64,000 nt of DNA from Apiotrichum sp. Y4204 (GCA_025531455.1 JAMYHL010000120.1:1-64000), one strand, 5' to 3'. Counted from the stretch's first letter, positions 11,700 through 22,979 are shown. Translations and numbers: made by a program. Notes: generated from the sequence alone by a model not told the origin.

Positions 11700-12330
11700 A
11701 CAGGTGCATCAAGGTATTCTTCCCCACTTATCCCGTCTTCCAGGACCACCTAAATACTCGATTGCTGAAGTAATCAGTAGGCCTTTACCAACCTGCTGCC
11801 TGATGGCAAAAAGGTAATTTGCTTTTAAATTCCAGGACATCAAATTCGACTTCCCCGTCAGGCGATCAATATCATATTCACGCTTCTGGCTACGCTTCGC
11901 GCTTCATGTTGAGACGTACGATGACTGTGCGTCAATCCATCCGACGACATTGGTCAGAATTAGTCAAGCATTCCAGACACTCGGAACATGGGTATACACA
12001 CTCAAAACAGTCACCTGTCGTTGGGTGGACTCCACCCTCCCCTCGGCTGTTCCCGGTGTTTCTCCGCACAATCTTTGTTGGAATCGCTGTTTGCCACCCA
12101 GTCAATCATCTCTTCATAGAACTAGCCTACCAGATCCGACACTTCGGGTATGATTGACTTGAGAACTGAACTCCTCGACATTCCTCTCGTCCGGCTCAGA
12201 ACTCTCCGGAAATCACCGATTACGGACGGGCAGCGCCTCGCTTGTTTGTCCAAAATGGTAGGGACTGAATTGGGTTCACAGTGGTGCAGCGTTGTATGCA
12301 TCAAGACAATAAGGCTCACCGAGCACATCA
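11700..12330. other. Intergenic, no gene recognised
   Basis: A 112-codon open frame (11819-12157, plus) is present but shows no motif and no splice logic. This stretch would carry the upstream region of the right arrestin-like copy and the 3' flank of acr2 copy B. Confidence 0.4.
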
Positions 12331-12339
12331 CCAGAAGCC

Positions 12340-12957
12340 TCAAATACGGCGGATCCTGTCAGGGTACGCTTCGCTCCAGGCTTTAATGCCGCCAATAAGG
12401 ACATAAGCGGCAGAGGTCTTGAAGCTCTGCTCGTTCAAGTAGTCCTGGTACCATCCCGCACACCTAGGGCCACGTCCCTTGGAGCTCGAGCAGTGAAATA
12501 CCACCTTTGGAACGCTGTGCGTGAACATCAGCCGGTGAGGCTCAAATTTTCGAAACACTAGATCCACGTGATTCCACCGATGGAGCCGACATGGAGCCAT
12601 GGACTCATGGAAGATGGAGCCTGACTTACCTGTGTAGGAGCGCGAAAATCATGGGAAGTGTGTGGTAGAACGACTGCGCAGGAAGGTTCACGGCAGCCGG
12701 GTGCACCGAGTTGCCAGGAGCATCCTGCGACGGTTAGTACACATAGTGACTGTCCCAACAGCACTGCCATCTGTTGAATAGATCATCGTCATGCTCACGT
12801 CGAGATCGGTCCTCCTCACGTCGATGATAATGTAATCCTTGCCAGCGGTGAGCCCTGGATCATCCATGAGTGTACCGAGCTCGGAAACTGAGATATCGGT
12901 AGGAATCGAAGTCGGAGCCGGCAGATCGGAGAACCAGGTTTTCTTGGCCTCTGACAT
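12340..12957 (-). CDS. Acr2/Cdc25-like arsenate reductase, copy B
   Basis: Three exons give about 142 aa, close to the usual size of Acr2-type reductases. Exon 1 starts MSEAKKTWFSDLP at 12957 and carries GKDYIIIDVRRTDLD; exon 2 has SVHPAAVNLPAQSFYHTLPM; exon 3 begins SVPKVVFHCSSSKGRGPRCA and ends KAWSEAYPDRIRRI. The catalytic loop HCSSSKGR fits HC-X5-R. Introns are GT-AG; the second is longer (about 110 nt) and uses an acceptor just before the codons for VPKVVF. Compared with copy A it keeps a clear start and a normal C-terminus, so it looks like the less altered of the two. Confidence 0.88.
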
Positions 12958-13360
12958 GATTGACGATGGTTTGGCTGGGCAGGGGAGATCCAGAGGAATA
13001 CGGAAGGCAAGGAACGAAGCTGTTAAACTGGATTGACAAGGTGAGATTGACCACTGGAAACTGTCCAAGTGGACTTACGTAAAAGGGTCGGGTATTTGGC
13101 ATAGAGTGTTTGATTTTGATATTCATGGAGGGTAGGAGACGGAGGTTGGTCGCTGTCGCTCTCTGCCTACCATCGCTGGGCAGTGTAGTGCGCAGTGCGC
13201 AGAGCGCACGCAGCCGCCTGGGAGTATATTCCCACAGAGCAGGCATTAGAGGATAGGGGGTAGGGGTTGTATCTGTACGATATACTAGTATCTAAGGAAG
13301 GAGGAGGCGATAGGGGCAACTGGCACTTTGCGCAATGGGACCGTACATCGAAGTTTCTCA

Positions 13361-13379
13361 GGGGGTTAGGGGGTTAGGG
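13361..13379 (+). repeat. Interstitial telomere-like tract
   Basis: GGGGGTTAGGGGGTTAGGG, two and a half units of TTAGGGGG, the type of telomere repeat known from Cryptococcus. It sits just after acr2 copy B and before a block of gene fragments. It is short enough to be chance. Confidence 0.55.
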
Positions 13380-13487
13380 TTGCTTCTTCTCCGGGTGCCG
13401 TCCACCCCCTCTACGGTCACAAGGTAATTTCCCTGCTGTGCGCACGCTTTGTGAGTCCTCGGACTCGTTCGCTATGCATATCCCTTC

Positions 13488-13640
13488 TAACCAGTGCCCC
13501 AGATATGCACCCTCTTTCAGTGCCCGGATATTCCTATCACAAAACATCTCAATGCGCCGACGCCCACACTGGCTGAATTCGTTGCGTATGCCCATTATCG
13601 TACCCGGCTGCCGCCAGCGGTCACCTTTGCCCCGTTGTTC
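13488..13640 (+). pseudogene. Pho80-like (Pcl-type) cyclin fragment
   Basis: One exon-like piece reads IPITKHLNAPTPTLAEFVAY followed by AHYRTRLPPAVTFAPL, resembling the helix pair of Pho85-type cyclins. The next cyclin helix (LLxRLKARFP) is missing and the sequence continues as an unrelated fragment. Pho85 cyclins partner a CDK in nutrient signalling; this piece cannot act so. Confidence 0.45.
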
Positions 13641-13696
13641 TCTCCGGCGACCCACGGCAAAGTAGCTCCTACCCTGTACACGTTCAAGGGCTGGAC

Positions 13697-13884
13697 GAGG
13701 ACGTGCATGACATCGAGAACCGCCAAGCATGGATGCTCATTGGCATGGCTATTCACTGTGCCTACGGGCTCGACATTGATATGCTCGCCCTCAAGCTCAG
13801 CCCCGATGTCGACAGGACGTACGATGTCGAGCGTGCAAGACTGGTTTGGACGGTTTGCTACGTGTTGGACAGACAGTGGGTGTA
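13697..13884 (+). pseudogene. Fungal-specific transcription factor domain fragment
   Basis: Plus-strand reading ENRQAWMLIGMAIHCAYGLD and DVERARLVWTVCYVLDRQ has the form of the middle homology region of Zn2Cys6 regulators (helix before the SLALGRP motif). It ends in a stop straight after DRQWV. No DNA-binding domain is adjacent. Confidence 0.55.
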
Positions 13885-13997
13885 ACCTAAACTTTGCCCC
13901 ATAAAGACAAAATGTAACTGTGAGCTGCCAGCTATCTCCAGCACCTCACGAACGTTAATCCTACTTTTTGCATGCTTGCCTTGGTTGTCTCCAAGCT

Positions 13998-14075
13998 TTA
14001 TAAGTAATCCTTGTTTGGCCAGACAGGTTTGTACTTGTAGTCAGGGTCAGAAAAGACATGCTGTCTTTTCGTTGT
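13998..14075 (-). pseudogene. HMG-box C-terminal fragment
   Basis: The minus strand reads KRQHVFSDPDYKYKPVWPNK and then a stop at 13998. It matches the end of the HMG box in the intact gene at 51806-52641 (HQEQYPDYKYKPVRRNNE). The rest of the HMG box is not visible upstream. One of the three dispersed palindromes overlaps it. Confidence 0.6.
14051..14069. repeat. Dispersed palindrome, copy 1
   Basis: AAAAGACATGCTGTCTTTT: 8-bp arms around a 3-bp centre. Related copies lie at 23708 and 42565, with shared flanks such as GTTGCCCAAG-like sequence. Confidence 0.7.
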
Positions 14076-14368
14076 TGGGCAAGTAGTGCCAAACTCCATG
14101 GCGTAATGTACACAGTGTGTGTGTGTGTGTTTTGCTTGGCTACTCACACAACCACATGCCCTTGATGTGGCGGATGGACGTTCTAAGGGGCCTTACGAAG
14201 TCATCTTACATCTTACCAACAGAGAGAGCAGGCCGGTTGCTGTCTTCTGTGTATCACTGGATAACGATGCAGGCGTCAACGACTCACCATCGCAAAGAAC
14301 GCTATTGTGGTTGAGTACTGGGAGGCTCCTTAGAGTTCATCCAGTTATCTTCCTGAGAGGACGTACTG

Positions 14369-14690
14369 AAAAGCCCACAGCTCGTACAAAACACAGCCTA
14401 CACTGAGCATGTCCGCTTTTGTGTCGTACGGTCTTCCAACAGAAACCTCCTGAAGAACGTTCAGCCAAAGTCAGGACGTAAAACATCAGGTCACTTACTG
14501 GTGCCATGTAGCCCTGAGTCTTTGTCTTTCAGCAAGGGCTATGGTCCCATTACAGAACATGGCCATCTACTCACTCCCACCGCAGACATGGCCTTCTCTC
14601 CGGCTTGCGGTAGAATCTTGAATGGAATTTGAATGCACAAGGTGCATCGAAAACCATACCAAGCGAATAGATCGATGTCTGGGTGAATGG
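14369..14690 (-). pseudogene. Protein kinase fragment (NEK-like activation segment)
   Basis: Minus-strand exons joined over two plausible GT-AG introns read GEKAMSAVGTKTQGYMAPE and then VGRPYDTKADMLSVGCVLYE. This corresponds to the activation segment, the APE motif and helix F of a Ser/Thr kinase, with the YDTKADMLSVGCVLYEL pattern typical of NIMA-related kinases. N-lobe, HRD and DFG motifs are not seen. Confidence 0.55.
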
Positions 14691-14757
14691 GAGAATTATC
14701 TAAATTTGGGTAATGTCACTTTTCTTCTTTGACCCCAGTCAACGAGTGTGTATGCAG

Positions 14758-15890
14758 CTACGTTTGTTTAGTTCGCCATGTGGTGGTCCTCCACAGTGTG
14801 GCCTTCAAATAAGTCACAAAGAGGGCAGCTTTCTCAACCATACTTGGGGTTGGAGGCGGAGAATCTATTGCACACCACGACTCTTCGAGTTGAGGTTGAA
14901 TGCTAAGGTACCCCCCGGTATAACCTGCGACGACAGGCGTTAGGTTTGGGATAGACGAGTAATATCCCTTGGCTTGCATATGGTCTGTCTTCGGCAAGGA
15001 TTTTCATCCACATCGTCCGAGGTTGTGGAACATTTGGGTCCCAAGGGTAGAGAAGGAGGTGACATTGACAAGGCCCGGATAGGATTGGACTTCACCAGGA
15101 GCTGGTTTGAGGCGGGTTGTGATGCTTGTGGGTACGGGATAACACACACCGCGTTTTGAGTACACGTGTCCTCTGCGTAAAACAGCAAACCCTTGTTACT
15201 GTTGTCCCGTAAGGTACTTGAACTTGGAGCGAGATCGTTCGGACTGGGCTGCTGGTTGCCTGCTGATAGGTAGGCATAGGCTGCTGAAGTGTGAACCAAC
15301 GATGAATGCACAGCTTTCTCTGTCTCGCCTGATGGCAACGGAACTGGGGGTAAGACGTGTTCAATGGACACAGTTGTCTGGGAGACTTACTAATTCGACC
15401 CCGTTTAAGAACACGCAGAGGCTGGGTCACGTTGTACCTGTCAAGTGTGTCTGATGAGGGCCTAGAAGATGACAGCAGGACATCCGTATTCTGAACAAGG
15501 GGCTGAACTAGGCTCCCAAGCTGCCACTCATTATGTCCCATTTCAGAGTGACTGATATCGACATGGTCATCTAGGTCCAAAGGGTCTTGTGGGTTGTTTG
15601 AAAGTGGCAGCATCCACTCGTTCGGTTTGGTGAAGAAAAGTTGAAGGTTCGGCGAATTGCGAAGCTGGAGGTTTTGGAAGGCCCGTGACATCTTTATCCC
15701 ATGTTCGGCCGCCTTAGAACCTTCCACACTGACATAGCACCAATAAAGGTCCAGGTGTTGGCAGAACACAATACTTGTATACCGATAGATCAGGATGCGG
15801 CATGTTTGAATCAGCGGTGATGTAAGTCTGTAGGTACCTGGGGTTCTATCCTGGGGGTGGGCTCCCATGAAAGCGGACATGATCAGCGGT
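14758..15890 (-). pseudogene. Uncharacterised family A, copy 1
   Basis: I do not recognise this family. Blocks shared with the copy at 40729-41926 are: VTQPLRVLKRGRI against VTQPLRVVKRTGL, a preceding Ser-rich DTLDRYN/DTLDSCS stretch, and near the end SIPNLTPVV...IQPQLEESW against GIPNLTPIG...IQPEVEESW followed by DSPPPTPSMVEKA. The composition is Ser/Pro/Thr-rich and looks disordered or regulatory. Stops separate the blocks. It is divergent from the family-C fragment at 16.4 kb, an arrangement repeated inverted at 38.8-41.9 kb. Confidence 0.45.
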
Positions 15891-16420
15891 AATGGCAATT
15901 TGCACTACAATTGTGTGTTCACACCTTCCATACATATGAGAAACACAGTCGCCATGTAATGGAGACCAAAGGATAATATAAAGAAATAGCAGCCAATGGT
16001 TGAACGCGTGCATTCACCGGAGCTATTTAAAAAGTGGAGGATCTCAAATGCCAAAAAAGCGGTCAGTGCATTGTTGGGCAATATTTTATGAAACATGCAA
16101 AATGGCAGTGTCATCCGCATGTTTTCAATGTGAAGAATAAGACCCGGAGCTGCAATAATAGCTATGTCAAGGCCAAGGGGCAGCCAGTAAACAGACAAAC
16201 GGGCCGTGCCTTGTTGCGAGCATCACTAGAGTTGGGCGCAAGATGTCGGCACCTACTTTCAGTGAGGCGTGACAACTTCATCACCAAAGGAAGAGACGAC
16301 ACGGATGATTAAAGTTAGCTTCTTTAGATGTACTGTGGACATGCCGCACCGATTATCCTAAGCCTGCACCAACTTGTCTCCTTCTATTGAATCACCAAAA
16401 TCACCAACTCGTTCGGCCAG

Positions 16421-16740
16421 CGGTGGCCGACGTCCAGGATGTTGATGACCAGCTACCTGCGATGGTCAGATATATTAGACAACTTATCGGCAGTCTGGAT
16501 CCACCGGTTGTTACGCAAACTGCAGCCCCTACGTACCTGGCTCTCGTTGGAGCCTTTTGATCACGGCTCGCTCCAGATCAGTTGGGCTCCTCGCAAGCTC
16601 ATCGAGGTTTGGGACGATTGTCGTTCATGCCGCACCTGAGGGTTCAGTCATCCGGCCGAATGCTTTGAAGTTGACAGACCTGCGGAACCTCCCTCCCCGT
16701 GGAGGGTATACGATCGCTCGTAGTCCAGAACATTGTAAGA
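16421..16740 (+). pseudogene. Uncharacterised family C, internally deleted copy
   Basis: The plus strand reads QLPAMVRYIRQLIGSLDP, then after one frame shift ISWAPRKLIEV, and then directly FGTIVVHAAPEGSV and LKLTDLRNLP. In the fuller copy at 38811-40056 (minus) the WAPRLLIEV block and the FGTIVLHAAPEVSV block are several hundred bases apart with an additional exon between. This copy has therefore lost the middle of the gene. Confidence 0.55.
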
Positions 16741-16749
16741 CGAGTTAGG

Positions 16750-19060
16750 TCCCAGCCTGCCAACATGGAATTTCTGTGAGGACCTTTACAGGAGGCCATC
16801 CGTACAGTGCCCACCTTCACCCAGTCCCCGGCCCGCTGTCATTCTGAAGCTATACTGCTGAACAACTTGATGACCGTGTAATCCATTTCCTATTATCCAT
16901 TTCCTATTACAAGTCTGCTGGTTTACATTACAGTACAAGGGGTTCATACGTCCCTTCAGGCTATAAAGCGTTGCATTTGATATACAGTATAATGTTGCCC
17001 AGCGGTTTCTACGTATATGTCAGCACTACCAACATGTCCCAGTGGATAACGTGTGCATAAACCAGGTTTTCTGTATCAGACCAGATACTACTACGGGTGA
17101 TGGAACCATCTTGATGCTCAGGGCAATGCAGTATGAGCACCATAGAATCATCTCGATGAACAACTCTTCCGATACTATTCTGTTTACAAACATAGGCATG
17201 TGGCAGTACACGATCGTCCGAGTGGCTCTGGACTAGCAGAATAATGAACCGAGTGATGCCGTCTTTGCCTTTTTACCATGAGTGTCGAGAACCTCGACGA
17301 AAAGCTGAACGATGCAGTCGGGCGTAAGATAATGAAACGGAATTGAAGAGCACAGTTGCAGGTACAGTCACTACTGTGAAAACGTATTACTGGGCTATTG
17401 TGAGCCACTTTCTGTAACTTGTTATATAAGCAACTATCTCTAGTCTTGACACAACTTCGGTAACCGGTGATAAGGAGACAATAAGCTAAAGCGAATAGCA
17501 CACCGAGGCACACCGGCCTCTTTAGTTGTCGGCTGTCAGGAGTAAAAAAGCTCGTACTGATCATTTGGTCCCCGGCTCTTCTGTCTTCACATGGATATAA
17601 TTAGGTCAACAAGTGTCAGAATGGGAATGAAGATCACAATACTGCTACTGATCCTGACAGACCGTCATCCTCCCTTCTTCAAGGTCTAAACCACATCACA
17701 CGGCCGCGCCGAGGAAGGAACTTCCGCCAAGCGGGAAGGGATTGATCGAGTCCACGTCCTTATGTTCTCACGGCGTTGTTTAAAGGTAGAGAAGGGGTGA
17801 TCTTTCGTAGTTCAGACTTGAGTTTACTGTTTGGAGGGGGACTACGTGGAATTTAGAGTGAGGACAGTACGTTTGAGGAGGTGGAGTAACTAAGACGTTT
17901 GTGAGCTATCAGCCGCGCGTCTACTTTCCATGGCTGTATTCGTGGCTCCTAACATCATCAAGACATGCCATTGTGCGACGGGCAATGGACACTGCACCCG
18001 CCTGTATTCCATACTGTGTTTACCAGACAGATGGTGGTCACTCAGGGATCAGTCAACACCACTGCATCACATAGTAGAATTAGCATGATGACTCACTCAT
18101 ACTCATCAGCTCTGTTCAGAGCCTCCAATGCCCATACCCGCTGAGAAGCCTCTGAAATGGGCTTTGGCACATTGACTGTAGTGCCACCTCACTAGCCTCG
18201 GGTCTGGTCGATCACTCTGAGGGCCGCGAAAATCGGCTTGCAGTTAGGGCTTTACCATGCATGTTTGAGCCCGGCGTCCGAAGAGCAAAAAAAGTGAATG
18301 TAGTATGCTCCATCCTAGCCGGCGTCAGCTTTGCTCAACAAGTAACAGTTCGTGGAAAAATTTAGCAGACCCTGTCCGCACACCGCGGTTGACTCCAAGT
18401 GACTCACTTTGAGGTACAGCGACCACTCCAATCGATCGTACGCATGGTGTAGGTCGTCTCGTAACAGGAGGCCCACAGATGGCGAGAAAAAGGGGGGGGC
18501 CCAATGGAATTCAACAGGCTCGCGTAAACCTGCGTGGCGTTTAGTAATGGTCTGGAGACATCCTGGCGCATGCAGGAAACGTGGTTGTACCCACATCTGG
18601 CCGACTGAACGGGACTATGTGACTCGCAGTGCAGTAGTCATACAGGACATCCGTGACAAGGCATCCATAGTCGCGTGCGATGAGCGAGATGCGAAACTTG
18701 TTCTGGGGTGGTGTGAGATGAGCAAACAGTCGCAAGTACTTTCTGCAAGACAAGAGGCAGGCATGACACCGACCTGATTGATACTTGACCGTTTCGAGTC
18801 GGATCTCGAGGAATAGCTGCCTTCGGGGTTTGGGGGTCGAAAACGCGTGAAGTACTCCGGACCGCGCGTGAAAGTCAGTGCATTTACACTTCCTGGTCCC
18901 TAGGCGACCTTCGACATGGAACATGGGGACGAAAGGCAAGGAGAGATGCCACAAGGAGTGAGAAATGACAAGGGAGAACAGTCAGCTGCGTTCGCTGGGT
19001 TGTTGACGTTGTCACGGAGACTCCTCATTAAGAATGCGCACATCATACGCTCTGCTGCAG
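16750..19060. other. No gene recognised
   Basis: 2.3 kb without a supportable gene. A direct duplication of ATCCATTTCCTATT occurs near 16880-16909. A G-rich run is at 18492-18499. Open frames here are short and without motif. Confidence 0.5.
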
Positions 19061-19066
19061 GCATTA

Positions 19067-19400
19067 TTACTCACCACTGTGCTCAAACCAGAAATCTCCA
19101 CCAGTTGGAGGTGCTTCCAAGTCGACCGGCAGTCCTGACGAGTCGCGTATGATTCCGGGGTGTCCAGGTTCAGGGTCGATGACGCTGTCCACCATNNNNN
19201 NNNNNNNNNNNNNNNNNNNNNNNNNNNNNNNNNNNNNNNNNNNNNNNNNNNNNNNNNNNNNNNNNNNNNNNNNNNNNNNNNNNNNNNNNNNNNNNTCCAA
19301 GATGTATTGCCAGGTGTTATCACCACCGGCTCGCACGAAGTCGCAAGGAAAAGACGCTATGAGATTGGGCGAGGTCATTTTATTCCGGATGACAATGCGT
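19067..19400 (-). pseudogene. Uncharacterised family B, copy 1 (interrupted by assembly gap)
   Basis: The minus strand reads VIDPEPGHPGIIRDSSGLPV and APPTGGDFWFEHSG, nearly identical to 42129-42311 on the plus strand. Similarity continues through the gap and upstream (GGDNTWQYIL) and reaches into non-coding flank. The family is unknown to me; no stop lies inside the shared block. Confidence 0.5.
19196..19295. other. Assembly gap of exactly 100 N
   Basis: A run of 100 N. The flanks align with the continuous paralogue at 42170-42185 (around CATCTTGGATATGGTGGACA) with about one base missing, so the real gap is probably near zero or the join lies within a repeat. Confidence 0.95.
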
Positions 19401-19648
19401 TCCGATTGTGGCCAACGTGGCTTACAAGTTTCAAACCGCCAACCAAAGGCATTAGAAGGGGAATTTCTAATAAAGCATGATTGCTGGCGCAAGCCAGAAG
19501 GGCGCCCCCCCCCCTCCCCCCCGGGTGCTGGAAATCTGGGCATTCTCGGCTCATCTGCGAGCATGGCCACGTCCAGACCGTCAGACCGTCCAGCAGAGTG
19601 CAAAACGTCCACGTTGTGCATGTCGATGACATCCTACATCCCCAAAAC

Positions 19649-21398
19649 CTACTTCTCCTCGTCGACATCGACCACTTTAGCGCCCCCATCTTCGGCTACT
19701 TTTCCCGCTTCAACCTGGTGCTTGATCTTCTCCAGAGGCGCATCCACCACCCAGTCCATACGATCGGACGGATCACGAATGAATGTCATGCCAAAGAGGG
19801 CAAGAATGACTGCCGGGATCGTAGCCCACCAGATGCGAGCGTATGCGTATTCACTCGCCTCCCGGTTGGCAGCATTGGCAGCGGCAAGGATGTCAGGCGT
19901 GAGTCCCGGAACCGCCGCGGTATTGTGGCTCAGGATGCCACCAATCAATGAGCCGACGTTGCTCATGTCAAATCCGAGTGGAGCGACTGCCGCAGCGATC
20001 TTGGTGGCCATGCGTGAGTCGTACAGGTTGTTGTAGATCACCGTGCTAACGCCGTAGCCCACTGTTCCGCCGAGGGTGCGGGCTGAAATAGCGAGCGCGG
20101 AAGCCACACCGATGTAGAGGGGCGGCGTCGACAGCTGAACGAGCGTAACAAGCAGCATGAGAATGGAGGCGAAACCCAGCCCAGCTACTCCGCTGAAAAC
20201 AAGAGCGCGAATCCACGAGTCTGCCGTGCATGTCGCCCAGCCAATAGTGGCCACCAAAAAGGCCAAAATGCCGAAAACAACAGGCCACTTCAGCTGTTTA
20301 AACTTGGTAGAGTCTAGTTTGGAGTCAGCGATGGTAAAGAAAACCTCGCCACTCACAAAAGGCGACCAGAGGTGTGACGACCATGACGCTGGCGAAGAAC
20401 GGCAGGAGAGCGGCCGACTGCTTCATCGCCGAGACATCTGTGAACCACAGGCCGTAGACTTCCCCTGAATACATGTTGTTGACCGCGTAAAACATGTGTC
20501 CTTCGACGGCCATGGTGAACATGAGGAGAGGAAAGTTGCGATTTTGGAATAAAGCGTGGTGAAGGAAACCAGTGGACGTGCCCTTCCACTCGTAAAGGAG
20601 ACAGAGGACAAAGGAGATGGTGCCGGCGACGACACACGCATACGCGTGGAGATCAGACCAGCCATAGTTGGCGTCGGCAGCCCACGCGAAGCCCATGAGA
20701 ATGGGAATGAGACCACTAGTGAGGAGAAAGTAGCCAATCCAGTCCAGTGTCTTGACGCGGCCCCAAAATGTAAGATCGGACTTGGTTCGAGGTGGAGGGT
20801 TGTAGAAGATTGCAAACCCGAGGATCAAGACACCGTTGCACACGAGTTGAGTGCGCCAAACCCAGCGCCAGCCGTTGACGGTGTCCGCACTGGTCGCCGC
20901 ACCCATGCCCAGGAGAGCGGCATACGCACCGCCGCCAGAAATGATGGAGAGGAAGCCTTGAACAATAGAACGATAGCGGCTTGGGACCACCTCAGACGGG
21001 ATGGCGTACAACAGACCGGAGATACCGCCTGCGATACCGTTCATGACTTGTCCCAAAAGCAGAACGTCCATGCTGTTGGTCGTCATGCAGATGATGCTGG
21101 CAATGGCTGCGAGCAGGGCGAGGAGGATGATTGTCGCTTTGCGACCGTACACGTCGGCAATAATCGAAACGATGGGTCCAGACGCGATGGAGGGAATACC
21201 CTGAGCCTGGACAATCCACATCCTCTTGTCGTTGCCATCGAGGGCGGCGGCAATGGTGTAAGCGCTCGCAGCTGGGGCGACGCCAAAGAATGTGTTGTTG
21301 AACAGCCCAATGCCCATGAGAAGAATCACAATGTAAGCCTTGAAGGGGATGGTTTGTGGCGTGTCTGGATCCTGACCCATGGTATCGAGGACCGTCAC
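19649..21398 (-). CDS. TRI12/DHA2-type MFS transporter
   Basis: Major facilitator with about 14 transmembrane segments; this branch includes fungal siderophore and toxin-efflux carriers, but the substrate here cannot be read from sequence. Two exons (21398-20357 and 20313-19649) flank a 43-nt GT-AG intron and give 568 aa without a stop, the family's usual length. Signatures: FNNTFFGVAPAASAYTIAAA near the N-terminus, IADVYGRKATI after helix 2, IPSEVVPSRYRSIVQGFLS, and NGWRWVWRTQLVCNGVLI. The C-terminus is Glu/Asp/Lys-rich (DVDEEK). The ATG at 21398 gives a short cytosolic lead before helix 1. The neighbours are fragments, so this is one of the few intact genes of the region. Confidence 0.9.
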
Positions 21399-21650
21399 TT
21401 GGATCAGCCTATGCCGCTATTGGACGTGCTTGTCGGCTTTGTTTACAACATGGCCTAAACTACTCGGCTCGCTGGAGCAAGACACCTTTTCAGACGATTA
21501 TGGCCCAACGAGTCTTGTTTACAACCTATTTCATGGACCGGCAGATCTCGCTCACTGTTGGCAGACCCTACGGAATGCGCTGGGAGGATATCGCAGTGGC
21601 ACAACCACCTCCATTGGATGATACTGTGAGTAACACTGCACCGTTGGCCT
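21367..21650 (+). pseudogene. Fungal-specific transcription factor domain fragment
   Basis: The plus strand reads AIGRACRLCLQHGLNYSARW and then VLFTTYFMDRQISLTVGRPY, GMRWEDIAVAQPPPLDD, the classical core of the Zn2Cys6 middle homology region. A GTGAGT donor follows at the end. No zinc cluster is found upstream: the divergent MFS gene begins almost at the same place. Confidence 0.65.
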
Positions 21651-21816
21651 AACGCATTAGTCGATCACCCCAGATGCGCCTCTACCAGGTGTAACCCTCA
21701 GGCATCGTCCGCAGAAGCTCTGTAGACACAGATTCCACGAACGTGTTGATGGTCAGACGACCGTGGTCGCAGCTTGTAAGGCGTCAATGACCACTCCCGT
21801 CTGTCGGGAGAACCTA

Positions 21817-22194
21817 CTAGGATACAGCGTGCCACAAATGCGACGTGAGAACGAGGGTGAGATCACCTTGCGATTGCGGCAGAGGCAGTTGTCGATCCTC
21901 CAGCCGTAACGTTGGTGGCAAGTTTTGTTTCCACCACTGCAGAGCCTGGATACACTTTTCGAATGTGGAGTTGTCCTGCCAGGGCAAGATGGAATCCTCA
22001 CCCCTGCGACGAGCGTACCTAAATTGGTCAGCAAAGACTCGCGAGACAGACACATGACTGACGTGAGCACCATTGTGCGGATGTTCGCTGACAGCATCAA
22101 TAAGTTGGCAGCTTTCCATCTCTGTGGCCGCGACTAAATCGGCTGTCATCTTATCAAAATGCCGGTCAGCTGTGACAGACAAGACGTTCTCCAT
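21817..22194 (-). pseudogene. Fungal transcription factor C-terminal-region fragment
   Basis: The minus strand reads ILPWQDNSTFEKCIQALQWW followed by KQNLPPTLRLEDRQLP and a HLWHAV ending, the pattern seen downstream of the middle homology region in Zn2Cys6 regulators (LPW...LxxWxxxLPxxL). It is open for 125 codons. It is on the opposite strand to the fragment at 21367-21650. Confidence 0.5.
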
Positions 22195-22470
22195 GGTGTG
22201 GGAATACGATCATGTCAACTGCAGGCCAGTATTTGAACCAGAATGCTCTTACTCCATGCATAGAATGACCGTAGCGGCCTGGCACAGTGCTGGTTCAAAC
22301 AATCGCCTCGCCCCACACTGGTGCGGAGGGGTGTCGTGGTTCTGACACGATGGAGAGCAACACAGCCAAGGCCGCCTGGAAACCACAGTAGACAGGGCAT
22401 CATTCACATTTACGCTACAAGTCAGGAGAAGAGGCAGCAAAGCCCGTGATCCCTTGGAGCTTCCCTAACG

Positions 22471-22977
22471 CTAGCACTTGACATGTGCTTGGAGATCCGC
22501 TGGGAAGTCGCAACTGTTTCCACCTACTCGACAATGTGGCGCATATTGAAGTCGCCCGTCAGACTGATACTCTATCCAGACGGCCGATAGCAGGACTTGC
22601 CAGTACAGCGTCGACCACATGTCCCGTATCCGCCAGCCCTGAATCTGACGAGCAAGGACGTAGGGCCCAGCTGCTTCTGACTTCATGTGAGGGGGTAACG
22701 TTGTGACTGGCTGGCGATACTGGTCAACACACCGCTTGATCTGCAGAGCTGTTGGAGATGACGTGTTTGAGATATCCGAGTTTGAGTTTCGAACATGATT
22801 TGGGTGAGTTTCGATTGTGGATGAGTGGCCGTGGACAACGTGGGCGGTTGCGGCGGGAATGTCGACATCGGCAACAGTGAGTGACACATCGTCAATGTTC
22901 CTCAGAAGTTGAATGGTGGTGAGGGCAGAGCGACTCAGACAGGCGCGCTGCCAAAGTGAGGAAGCACCCATTTTCAA
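22471..22977 (-). other. Open frame, possible upstream part of the 21.8 kb fragment
   Basis: A 168-codon frame starting MKMGASSLWQRACLSRS and containing NIDDVSLTVADVDIPAA. The first half could be a helical segment of a fungal transcription factor on the same strand as 21817-22194; the second half looks random. No firm assignment. Confidence 0.25.
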
Positions 22978-22979
22978 GA

